Positions 40,601 through 53,183 of a DNA stretch of 64,000 nucleotides are shown here, one piece after another (position 1 is the stretch's first letter; each line of letters opens with the position of its first letter). The position numbers and the translations under genes were made by a program. A model generated the notes under the pieces. It had not been told where the DNA came from. It was given only the letters and a program-made list of their open reading frames with translations, and did not search any database. Source of the DNA: Labia minor (Eukaryota > Arthropoda > Insecta > Dermaptera > Spongiphoridae); NCBI GenBank assembly GCA_963082975.1, contig OY720346.1, positions 34,685,787-34,749,786 of the forward strand. The letters run 5' to 3'.

Positions 40601-43600
40601 GGGTTAGCTTAGGAAGCTTCAAGAAAGATGGGGGAAGTGCATAATCGTGGTGGGTGATTATGTTATATTTTTCTTATACGTCCCAGATAACTCTGATGTC
40701 TTAAAATGGATGATGCACAGTAATTAGGTAATAATTCTTGGCAGAGAGAAAAAATTAATTTAATGAAAAATCCACCTAATTTTTATTTCTATTTTGACAC
40801 TGTTATATTTGTAATTTTGTTCTTTATGGTGTGTTCTTTAGGAGAAGTACGACAACCATTGGTGGATCGGTCGACTGGTTAAAGAGGGCTGCGATGTCGG
40901 CTTCATTCCGTCGCCTGTCAAGTTGGAGACGCTGCGCGTGCAACAGACGCAGGCGGCGAGGAGCACCAAGCTGTACGCGAGTAAGACCAGCAGCACGGGC
41001 AACCTAGGCGGCTTGCTCGACATGGGTTCCGGACCTGCCAAAGCTGGAGGGATAGCTGGAGCCACTGGTACCAGCCGGGGATCCACGCCTCCAACGCCTG
41101 GTGCGTACGGCCCATCTCATCCTCCCGCACCCCCACACCCACCCACTCACCACCCAACAACACCATCATCATCTACCTCCTACACTTTCTCAAACATTCA
41201 CACCCATTCTAAAAGATATGGGCCCCAAAATGTCATCACCTAATATTTTCATTTGGTCACACTGGTCAGCGGTACTCCAACCAATTTCATATTATTTAGA
41301 TAATCTACTATTTTAATTTGAAAATTAAACTTAAAAAGTAATAAATAAAAGGTAATAAAACAGAGCTTATCAAGTCGGTTATATTAATTAGGCGTCTTAT
41401 GATCAGTAGAGCGTGTCCTATCAATCTTTACCTTGATTTTCTTGAGTGGATCAAGTAGCTTCTCAATTAATCCAGGAGGCTTGTTCGTCCCAAAACCCCA
41501 GCCAGGACCACGAACATTTGGGCTAACACAGTTGATCAACTCCCTACGAGGCGTCATATTTATATATTAAAATATTTTTGAAAATTTAATAATAGAAAAT
41601 GAAAAATAACATAAAGAGAGAGATATTTAGGGATAGTTAAGTTAAGAGATTAATTAAAGTTAAATTGTATAGTGAGGGAAAAATGCTCGACAACAGCGCC
41701 CCCATGGCGATAACATTTTCCCGTTACAATAAAATATTATTAAATTTTTTGTGAAATACACTCACATTCATATTTTAAAAAATAAATGAACTACTTATTT
41801 TTATGATTTAAAAGTTTCGAATATTTACATTGGAATTCACTTTCTCCTTCAAACATTGAACATTTTAAGATATATAGGTAGAAAATTTTTTAATAAAATA
41901 TTAATCTTCAAATTGGTCAGGGAGAGAGAGACTATTTAAATAGGATATTATATTTAGATTATCTCCGTGGAATTTTCAATTTTATTTCATGATCAAAAAT
42001 TAATAATAAATTATTCTAATAATATAACGTAATTGTAAATTTATTTATAACGAACAAATTTGTCGTAAATAAATTTTATAAATTATATTTAAAACTCTAT
42101 TATAGATATTTATCTCTCACATATACTTATAATACTATAAACTAGGCATATATATATATATATATATATAGACAATATAAAAACATGTATATTTGAAATT
42201 TAATTATGAAAAGTTTAAAGGTATTTTATTCTCGCCTGTTTTTAATCTCCTCAAGGATCTACATTTAATGTTAAAGTGAGCGATGTAGTGTGGGAAGATA
42301 GGAGATGGGGTGGAGGTGGAAGTTAGGAGAGGGGGTTGGTTGCCGTTTACACGCAACGGATAAAGTTTCAAGCGTTTATCCGTTTAATATTCACCCATAA
42401 ATGAGCGGTTGGATTTATAAATTACTCAATGAAATTGTGATTAGGGGGGAAGGGTGTTAGGTTCACTTTTTTAGTTTTTTTTTTAAACATTGTGATCTTT
42501 GAAATTAGATATTCTACTGTAATAACATATACACTAACATATTTTTATAATTAACTAATTTATACAGTATTCCAAGAATAAATTAAATTATTAATATTAT
42601 TTTTGATATAAAAATTAAATAATCAATGTATATATACTTCTATTTAAATTTAAACATCCTTAGTTTAATGAATTGCATCTCTTTTTCTATTGTAATTACA
42701 AAAAAAAAAATTCATTATCTCTAAACTTTTTAAAAAAATAAATTGTTTTTATTGAAAATTTACATTTATATTTTTCTTCTTTAATGCAATTTTGGATTAT
42801 TAAAATTTAAATTTGGATATATTAACACACTATGAGCGGGGCGGGTATTTGTACCCGTTGCGGGGACTGCCACTTATAAGCGGGGCGGGTATTTATACCC
42901 GTTGCCACTTATATGAGGAATATATATTAGTTATCGTTTAAAATAAGTAATTTTAAGTGACACAAGGGAAAATATATATTATATAAGTGGCAACGGGTAT
43001 AAATACCCGCCCCGCTTATAAGTGGCAGTCCCCGCAACGGGTACAAATACCCGCCCCGTTCATAGTGTGTTAATCAGTCATCTACTTCCTTTCTATACGT
43101 TAAAATAATATAATTTATTTTTCCATCATTCTATCCTTTTTATAATTAAATTAAATTCTATATTAATTAGTTAATTTCAACAAAATATTTACTAAATAAA
43201 AGTATTACAAAATGTTTAATAAGAAAAAACAAAGTTAATTTTACTAATGAAGATATTGTAACATTTACAAAATCTGATCTGAAATAATAATAATTTATAT
43301 GAATTTAAGGCGTGGCCAATAATTTTATCAGACGAGAGTAAATTTAGTTTTATTTAAGTCTTTAAAAATAAAATTCTTTGCCAAAGTTAAAGGTTGAAAT
43401 TTGATGATATAATGATGACACACACATAAGGAATGATATTCTAAAGATTTAAAATGGAAGAATAAAATGTTTAATGAAAAATGAAAACTAATATGAAAAC
43501 GTTCAGTGTGGGTGGAAGACCAAGTAAGCAGTGAGAAGATAATATAAGATTAGATTAGAGACTATAGAAACAGTAAAATTTCAATTTTGGTTTTTTTATT

Positions 43601-44715
43601 TTACTGATTTATATGAAAGTAAACATATTAAAAATTTGTCTTTTTAGATCCAAAAGATGAATATAAATTTTATAATAATAAACTATTCCTTTACTAGTAC
43701 AAAAAATATGAAAGGATTGTTACAAAAACCAAAAAAAAAAAATCCTTCACTTATTTAGAGATCCTGATCTCACCTAATCTTATGTAATTGGCGCGTAAAA
43801 TTGGTCCATTTTTCGTAACTCCTCATGTGTAATGGCTTGTGATGAGTTGATAGTATAGCTATTTTTGTCCTCTTTGCGAGTTTCTTCGCTTGGGCACCCT
43901 ACAAAAGGACCATTTTTTTTTCCTAAATTAAACTTCTCGCTGACCAGATTCACACACAATCATATGCTCACCAACACATACATATATACCCTCTCTCTCT
44001 TTCTCTACTATCGCTTCCGTTTTTTATTATAATGTGTGTATATGTTTGCTTTTAGTTTGACGTTACTCGATGTTGGTTTTTTAGTTTGTTCTTCAATATA
44101 TTTATATTTCGATGTTTGTTTTCGATGTTTGTTTGCGCATCTTTCTTTTTATTTTTTTTTTTATTTATTTGATTTTTCTTAATTTATTAAATTATTTATT
44201 TAATTTTTATTTTATAATTATATATAATTATTTTTATTTAATAAAAATAAAAAAATATAGGTTTTTCTTTTTTTTTTCTTTACTTTACAACTTAACAAAA
44301 AAATTAAAAAAAGAAAAATTATATTTTTATTTTAAATATATATATATATATATTGTTAATAAATAAATAAATAAATCAAAAATAAATATGATCATAAAAA
44401 TTAAAATCAAATTTTTAAGTTTTTTTGTTTTTTAGATGCAGCCAACAATCCTCCTCTCTTTCTCACTCGCTTGCTTAAATTACTTCAAAATATCAAACAA
44501 AATGAAAATTTATATTATAATAAAAAATAATATCATTCATATTCATATATATTACACAACATTTTTTTTAATTATGTTTTTAATTATATTTAAAATTTTC
44601 AGTTATATTATAATATTTCAGTTTGATAATAATAATATTATACATTCAAAATAAATTTTTTTTTATGTATTTACTTAAACACTTAAACAATGAGAAAGTA
44701 AAAAAAAAATTAACT

Positions 44716-44746
<31 letters not shown>

Positions 44747-47700
44747 TTATTTTATATTTCTTTAAATATTTATCATAGACTTATATAAGAAATTAAACTA
44801 TAATCTTATCCTAAATATAATGGAATCCTTATAAGGAATGTTTACAAACATTAATATAATTAATAAAATAAACATCCTAAATAGTTTATTTAATGAAAAA
44901 GAAAAAATTTTGAATTTTTTTTTTTATTTTTAATACATTTTTTTGATTATCAGTTTATAGGGTTTTCTAAAATATATTTTTAAAAGATTTTTTATGAAAT
45001 ATATATAAAAAAGTTTATTATAATTAAAATCTGCAGAAATCATGTTACTCTGCATTTATGTAGAATATAATACATAGTAATCTTGAATCGACATATAATT
45101 GAAGTATTAAATGAAAGATAAATAATTATTATAATCAACGCTCAAAAAATACTTTTAAATCGTCATCAAATGGCAAATTACAACAATATAAAATAACAAT
45201 ACCATAAATAAGAATAATTTTACGTTAAATTTTTATATATAAGTAAATGTTTCTTAGCCCTAAAGCCCTTCAATCGCCTGGGCTTATCAAAGTGGTTTTC
45301 ATCTAAGCGGAGTAGAGGTGATGTACAATCTAACCTTTGCCTTGATTTTTTTGATCAAAGTCCTTCAATTCAATAATATTGATAAATTACGTTTATATAA
45401 TATTATATTCTATTAATAATAATTAAATTTAAAAAATTATATTTTATATTAATTTTTCATTTTTTAAGAGAAAGCCATTTAACGCGGTCATATGTTTGTT
45501 CAAAGGGAGGGGACCTTTGAATTTTTTAAAATTTGCTAAGATTGATATTAATTAGATTAGCTTAATAGATGCCATCCTTGTTTATAAAAATAAAATATCT
45601 TCTAAAAATGCTAATAAAAAAATATTTTGTATTTATATTTTTTTAATTTTCATTTATTTTTTTTTTAAAATCGATTATCATATTTTAAAATCCATCTAAT
45701 ACATATCTCCCTTCTCTCTCTATCTCTCTCTCTCTCTCTCACTCTTTCACTATTCATATTCACTTTTATCCACCAAAAAAAAACATCCATACATACAATT
45801 TGGCAGACTTGGGACCACCTGAGTTACTTCAGAAAAAATGAAGGTACGTTTTATTAGACGATTTTTCTATCACACACTATCTCTTTCTCTTTTTAACTCT
45901 ATACTATGTTAACACTCTCTATCTCTCCCTAACTCTATCAATTTTTCTTTCACTTATTTTCTTTTCTTTTCTCTCCTTCCAAAAAATACAATTTCTCTCT
46001 TTCTCGTTCTCTCTCTCTCTCTCTCATTGTCATTTATTTTATCCATTCCTCTTTTCTCCAGCTTCTATTTTTTTTTCTACCCACTCTCTCTTTCCCTACT
46101 ACTTCTTTTTTTGTCTTCTTTTCCTTTCTCTGAATATTGCAGCAAATCTATCTTCGTTACTGGCAACAAATGCAGCTCTTTTTCTATTTTTGTTTGTTTT
46201 GTTTTTTTTGTTTTCTACTCCGATTTTGCTGCAGTATTCAAGCAGTTCAATTTATTTATATTTTATTTTCAAATTATATATCTATTATGTATTTATTTAT
46301 TTATTTATATGCAATTTATAAATATCCTTTTCCTTGTATTCCCATCGGATATAGTTCTAGAAATGCAAATTTATTTTATAAATATTAAATAAATTATATT
46401 TAAAAAAATTGGATCATTTCTGAAAAATTATTATAATTAATATTTAATTATTATATTAATTCTTTTCGAAATATTCATAATACTTATTTAAAGGGTTAGA
46501 GGAGAAAGATAAGTAAAAAGTGTCTTTCGATGAAATGCTTCGATAATTAAATAAATTAATTTAAATATCGCTAATCATAATTTCAATTTGCAATTCTTGA
46601 AACTACATTTTTCTTTTACTCACTCGCAACGTTTGAAATTTTGGCTTTCAGGTAAGCAAAAAAAAAAGATAAAAAAAAAATGTATTTTTTCAATGTGTGA
46701 TTGCCACCTCCATTAACCCTCTTATATCACTATGCTATTAAAATATCTTTCAAATTTGTCCAAAATCTGCAAGAAACAGAAGCTTATTCGGCCATCTCAA
46801 TCCCCATCTAACCTGAATGCTCGTTTTATGTTGTTGAATGACCGCCATTTTGTTTTTATTTTTTGTGTTTAAATGTTCACCCACCAATATTTGTATTTTT
46901 TTTTATCTATTTAATGCTCTCTTAATATTCTAATAATTGTTTTTTTACCTATTATTAATATTTTTCACTCAAATTTGTCAATGTTGTTATATTGTTATTG
47001 TTATTGATGTTTTTGTTTTCATTGTGTAATTGAATAATTGATAAAAATATATATTTTTTTATTTTTTCAATTTATTCAATCGGAATATTTAAAAGAAATT
47101 AATATCAATAAAAATTCACCTGAATATTATGAAATATGAAAATCAGAAACGAAATTAACCTTGATAATGATGATTTTCAGATGATTAATGTTTGTTTTTG
47201 TTTGACACAAAGATGCCAATCTCTTTAGATATAATTTTGAAAATTTATTCCCATATTACCGCAATAATAAGAGTGATCTTTTTGACTTTTGCTAAAAAAC
47301 ATAAATTTTTTACTTATGGAATTTTCATTATAATTAAGTGTAATAATTTATTTAAGTGTTTAATAAAATTTAATATATATATTATATAACTGTATACTAG
47401 TATACAAGATATTAATTAAAATTATATATATATCGAGAAAATAGATTTTTCCGTTTTTATTGCTCAAAATCCCAAATGTCTAATAAATTTTTTCTAGATT
47501 AGAAATAATTAAGAACTGTAAAAAAGCAAAAAATGACTGCAAAGTTTTTTTATATATTCACAAATATACAATTACAAAACTTTATTTTAATCTTAGTAAG
47601 AAAAATCGGGTACAAAAAAAGAAGAGCCTGTTAAATTGAAAAATTCAAATAATAGTGAATTGAATTCAATAACCTTAGATCGTATTCATTTGTTGCTTTT

Positions 47701-48375
47701 TTTTATATTTTTTATATTAATACCTTCCTTTTGAACAATTCAAAAACATTATTAATATTTCTTTTTCAGCAAAAGAACCTTATTTAAAAAAATATTGAGA
47801 TTAATTTAATTGAAAGTCTTAATTTAAAGAAGAGAAAAATAAGGTATTGAATCGTATAGAATAATAAACTTAAACAACCAGAAAAAATTAAGTATTAATT
47901 AATAACAAAAAGATTGAGAAAATTATTGTATTTAAATATATATTCTTTATCATCGCATTATAAATTAATTAATATTTACCAAATATTAAATTTTAATATG
48001 AAATCTGTCTTTTTTTTTAATTTATTCGATATTTATATCTATAACAATTACAAATTAGGAATTTTTAATTGTTTTACTTGATTTGATTATACATAAATTA
48101 TTCAATTCATGGTAGCCTGAGTTTAGCAGACAACTTTCTTATTTTCTATTATTTTGATTTGATTTTAGATTTAATTAAAAAATAAAATTTAAAACATTAT
48201 TACAACTGATTTAATAAAAAAAAGTTGGCATTTGATATTGAGAAATTATAAAGTTAAAATAAGGATTTTATTGGAAATAATGTACATATATATCAGGGGT
48301 CGGCAACATTTTTTATTATAAAATTTTGTCCAGAGATTGAATGACAATTTTTAAAAATATGAATTTAATATACAC

Positions 48376-48416
<41 letters not shown>

Positions 48417-48841
48417 GAGGGTGGTCTGAAAAGTTTCCGACCTGACCAAGAAAAACGATGTTTTTCAATTTTTTGTATGTTTTATTTTTCAAAATTCAAG
48501 ATAGCTGAGACCTGTACGATGTCAGCTGAAAGTGTGCGAAATATTTTGCAAAACCATTTGAATATGGAAAGCTATGTGCAACGTGGGTGCCGCATTTCCT
48601 AACGTTAGACCAAAAATTGCTTTGAAAAACCATTTCTAACGACAATTTGGCGCTATAGGCGTAATCCAAACGAATTTTTGCGTCGATTCATAATTGTTGA
48701 TGAGACTTAAATTAAATTAATTAGAACACCGTTATGAGAAATGTATCATTTTTGATGGAGATTATGTTGAAAAATATAGCAAAAAAAAATTTAAAAACAT
48801 CGGTTTTCTTGGACAGGTCGGAAACTTTTCAGACCACCCTC

Positions 48842-48877
<36 letters not shown>

Positions 48878-51800
48878 ACAACTTATTACATATCATATAC
48901 AATAAAGAAATAACAAATTTGTATTAAAATTAATTCAATATTAATATTTACTTGTTTTAAGATATTTGCGGATACTTTAAAATCTTGCGTTATCAAGTTA
49001 GCGAGTTATCCGGTTTAGATTATTTATAATAATTAATAATATAATAAATTTCAAACTTATATATATTTTCTCTTGAAATTAAATTAACTATCAAAAATAT
49101 TATTTTCCCTTAATAAACTCTTTTAATTATTAATTAAGTACATTTATTTGTTGATGAAATAGCTAATTTACGTTTAATAAATATAATTTTTGTATTAAAA
49201 CTATTGAAATTAGTAAAACAATTTAAAATATATTTGATTATGTGTGTATGGTTTCAATTTAATCGAATCTATAAAAAAAATAAATGAACAAATGAATGAA
49301 TACATAATTAAATACATTTTAAAAATGATATTTTATGTTTAAAAAAAAAATATTTTATTCTAATTTAATATGTTTGATCCGACTGAATCAAGATTTACTT
49401 TTATGAAATATTATGTATATATACATATATGTGGCATTTAATGGTAAATTATATTTATTTATTTTTATTTTATAAAATTTAGGCGAGGACAGCGATAGTA
49501 TGGGAACAAATCGAATGGGTAAACAAACTCTGACGACACCACCTGCGAAAGAAAAACGCAAGCCTTTTTTTAAAAAACAAGAGACGATGACGCCCTACGA
49601 TGTGGTGCCGTCCATGCGACCTGTCGTCCTTGTGGGACCCAGCCTTAAGGGCTATGAAGTCACCGACATGATGCAAAAGGCGCTATTTGATTTTCTCAAA
49701 CATCGCTTTGAGGGCAGGTCTGTTATAAATTGTTTTTAAATTTATCTATCTATTTATATTAAATAATTTTATTCATCATTTTTCTTTTTAGAATCATCAT
49801 AACGCGTGTAATGGCGGATATTTCGCTCGCGAAACGATCACTATTAAATAATCCCTCAAAACGTGCAATTATGGAGCGTAGTAATTCGCGAAGTACCTGT
49901 CTCGCCGAAGTTCAAGCTGAAATTGAAAGAATTTTTGAATTGGCTCGAACATTACAATTGGTAGTTCTCGATTGTGATACAATCAATCATCCATCACAAC
50001 TTGCAAAGACCTCGCTAGCACCAACCGTTGTATATTTAAAAATCTCATCGCCGAAGGTAATAAAATACAGTTAGAATTATAAAATAAGTACATATTTATA
50101 ATTTATTATCATATATAAATATATATGTGTGAAAATCAAGCAGGGTTTCGCTAATTTTCGAAATATTACTAACAAAAAAAAAAAAAAAATTAATATTATT
50201 ATTAAAATTTATGCAGTCAAGAACTTTCGAGTTCTAGAGCGCCTCAGACTTAGATAAATTTCTTCAAAATGAGAATGATTATAGTAAAAGAGCAAATACC
50301 ATAGAAAGAAACAAATAAATCAATTGATTTAAATTATCTTTATTATATGTATATATTTTAAATTTAGTTATAATTATAACAAAAAGATTTAGTTTAGTTT
50401 TAGTTTTAGCACTTTATATATCTTAACAATACCTATATAATCACATAACATTCTTTAGATTACATTCATCTTTCTTTTGACAAATTATAATAAAAATAAT
50501 AAATATAATAAACATATACAATTTATTATATAATTAATTTAGAATTAAAATTCAAAACTGAATAAAAAACAAAAAGAAAATGAACGTTTTAATATGAATT
50601 AATGGAAATAAAATAAATTAAAAGCACTATCATTAAAGTTACGTTAAGTCGGTTTCTATTTAAGTGCGAAAAGCACTAAATATGGCCTAAGTAACTAGTA
50701 TAATTTTATTTTTGAAAATAATTAAAATATATTAATAAAGAAACATTAAAACTGACAAATATAAATAATGGAATGTCTTTATTAACGTAAATAACACACC
50801 GGTGCATTTAAAAATAAATAATAAATTTTATTATTATTGTATAGGTATTACAAAGATTAATAAAATCGCGTGGAAAATCGCAAGCACGCCATCTGAACGT
50901 GCAGATGGTAGCCGCTGAAAAATTAGCCCAATGTCCACCGGAAATGTTTGATGTTATCCTCGACGAGAATCAATTGGAGGATGCATGTGAACATATCGCC
51001 GAATATCTCGAGGTAACAATATTATAAATTTAATTCAATTAATTTTACTCTATATAAATAAAAATAAATTTAATATAATATATTCATTCAAAACAGCAAT
51101 AAAATGATATATTTATTTTTTTATTATTATTTTTAGTTTAAAAATATAGTCATTACTAATATTATTTTAAATTTATTTATGGTATATATACTATGATTAT
51201 AAAATATAATTCTTAAATATTAATGAGAAAAGAATAAGAAAAATACAAAAAGGAGAAATAATAAGACACAGGAAATAAATAAAATATAATAGAGATGAAA
51301 CAAGGTTCAGATTATTTAATTATAATACAATAACAATAAAATCATTGATATAAAAAGGGAGAATCAGGATGTAAAAATGATACAAGGGAATTTTTTTTGC
51401 AAAAATCTTTTACATCTATATAATTAAATAATTAATCATATAATCATATATATATATATATATAATTTTTCAAACTTTTTGGAAGTTTTGATTTAAACAA
51501 TGCTTATAAATGAATTTAAATAGTCATTATTATAATTTAATTACATTAAATGATTGAATGATCTTTTTTTATTTCAACATTCAATCCAAATTTTCAAACT
51601 GAATTTGTTTTAATTGAATATATTTAATTAAAACTTTTCAATTTCATTTTAATATTTATTTCTAAACATGGTTATAAGAGGGCAGCACTAATCAACAACG
51701 CCTAAAATATATACATGTACAAAATTATTTAATGAACAACAATGTCAACGTTTAAAAAATTAAATTTTATTAGGATTCATTTACTTACTTTTTTTTAAAT

Positions 51801-53126
51801 GAGTAAGTAATTATTACTGATATGTATTTATATTTTTTATTTAGGCGTATTGGCGAGCGACTCATCCGCCTGCGCCAGTTCCAGGACCGAGTAGTGCAAC
51901 ATCAGTAAGTGTGGCTGTGGCTCGGCAATCATCGTCAGGCGTTGGCGGTGATCAACCCTCGCCAAGTGGTGCAGAACATTCAGGGGTGGTCAGGCAACAG
52001 GGCGCCGGCGCCAATCCTGCAGGTAATTCTTAAAATAATTATCCTCCATTCAATCTATATTTTAAATTATTATTTTATAAAAAAAAAACTATAAGCCAAG
52101 GTTCAAATCCATAGGCATTTATTATTACATATTCTAAACAAATATATATAAATTTAATAATCAAATTTATAATTAATAAAGAAAAACATTTATTTGTTTA
52201 TGTTTTTCTCTATTTATATTTTATAATATGATTATGATTTTTAATGAAGTTTAGGTATAAGAAGAAGAAAAAGGAGAAAAGTAGGAGAATATAATTTTTT
52301 CTAAATCTAAAACATTTAATATTAATATAATATCATTTTTTTTTACAGATTTTCTCAATTATTTTTTAAAACGTAGATCATATACAATATAATATAAAAA
52401 TAAAATTATTTTGATTTTTCTTTTTCAAAATTTAATTTAAAAATACAACAAGAAAATAATTTGGTTTAATATTTTTAAAATTAATTAAATAATAATAAAC
52501 TAATACCATATGTTAATTATTATCCCCCGAATTACAAACATTTGAAAAAATAAATAAATAAGTTTAGGTTTTAGGAAAATTAATAACAAAAGTTGTATCT
52601 TATTTTTTTGTTTTTGTATTATGTTTTTCTTAAAGAATACCATCATATTGTATATTTTACAAAATTATTCTTAAAAAAATATTAAATATTTAGAAGCCTA
52701 CTGAGAAAGATTTACTTTTAAGTATAATAACTCATATTAATTCTAATTTATTTCATTTAGTTATATTCTTTAATCTATTTAATAAATCAATAAAATTGAA
52801 TATTTTTGCAATATCAAATAATCATCAATTGAATTATTTTTTTTAATTTTATATAAATAAATATAAATTCATATAATTTAATTCCTTGTTATTTCCTAAA
52901 AATTAACATGTCTACCGGCACTAACACTTTTCGCTTTTTAGGCCCCCATCAGTACCGCGAGAGCTACCGTGACGAGCCTAGAGGTACTAATAAATTATAT
53001 TTCCAATTACTAAACTATATAAGTTTTTTAGATAATCCTATCCTGATGTCCCATATGTCTTTTTTCAAAGATAGATATATTAATTTTTAATAAAATAATA
53101 TATATATTCAATGTTGCGGCTTTGTC

Positions 53127-53183
<57 letters not shown>

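Larger units (their letters stand above)
36585..40841 (+). other. Ca-beta intron 3
   Basis: Holds family A and B copies, a SINE and an inverted mariner relic (listed separately). 37930-38840 and 39100-40250 are AT-rich spacer without recognised content. Confidence 0.7.
41101..49482 (+). other. Ca-beta intron 4 (HOOK intron, about 8.4 kb)
   Basis: Holds SINE relics, a TTAA-flanked foldback, a mariner MITE, a candidate 37-nt exon and a candidate recursive splice site. 41570-42820, 43080-45280, 46660-48410 and 48880-49480 are otherwise AT-rich spacer. A 10-bp-stem hairpin (aacggataaa / tttatccgtt, 42355-42384) and pyrimidine-rich tracts at 45710-46140 are notable. Confidence 0.7.

Noticed and set aside
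44436-44535. Acceptor-like tttttag followed by an open phase-1 frame ([12 protein letters not shown])
   Set aside because: No donor, immediate decay into AT-rich sequence, and the apparent coding part is a pyrimidine tract.
46143-46320. Acceptor-like ttgcag followed by an open phase-1 frame ([13 protein letters not shown])
   Set aside because: No usable donor; the frame quickly becomes poly-Phe/Leu from T-rich DNA.
48296-48315. CAGGGGTCGGCAAC hAT terminus
   Set aside because: No inverted partner or target duplication found; mentioned only as a lone motif.
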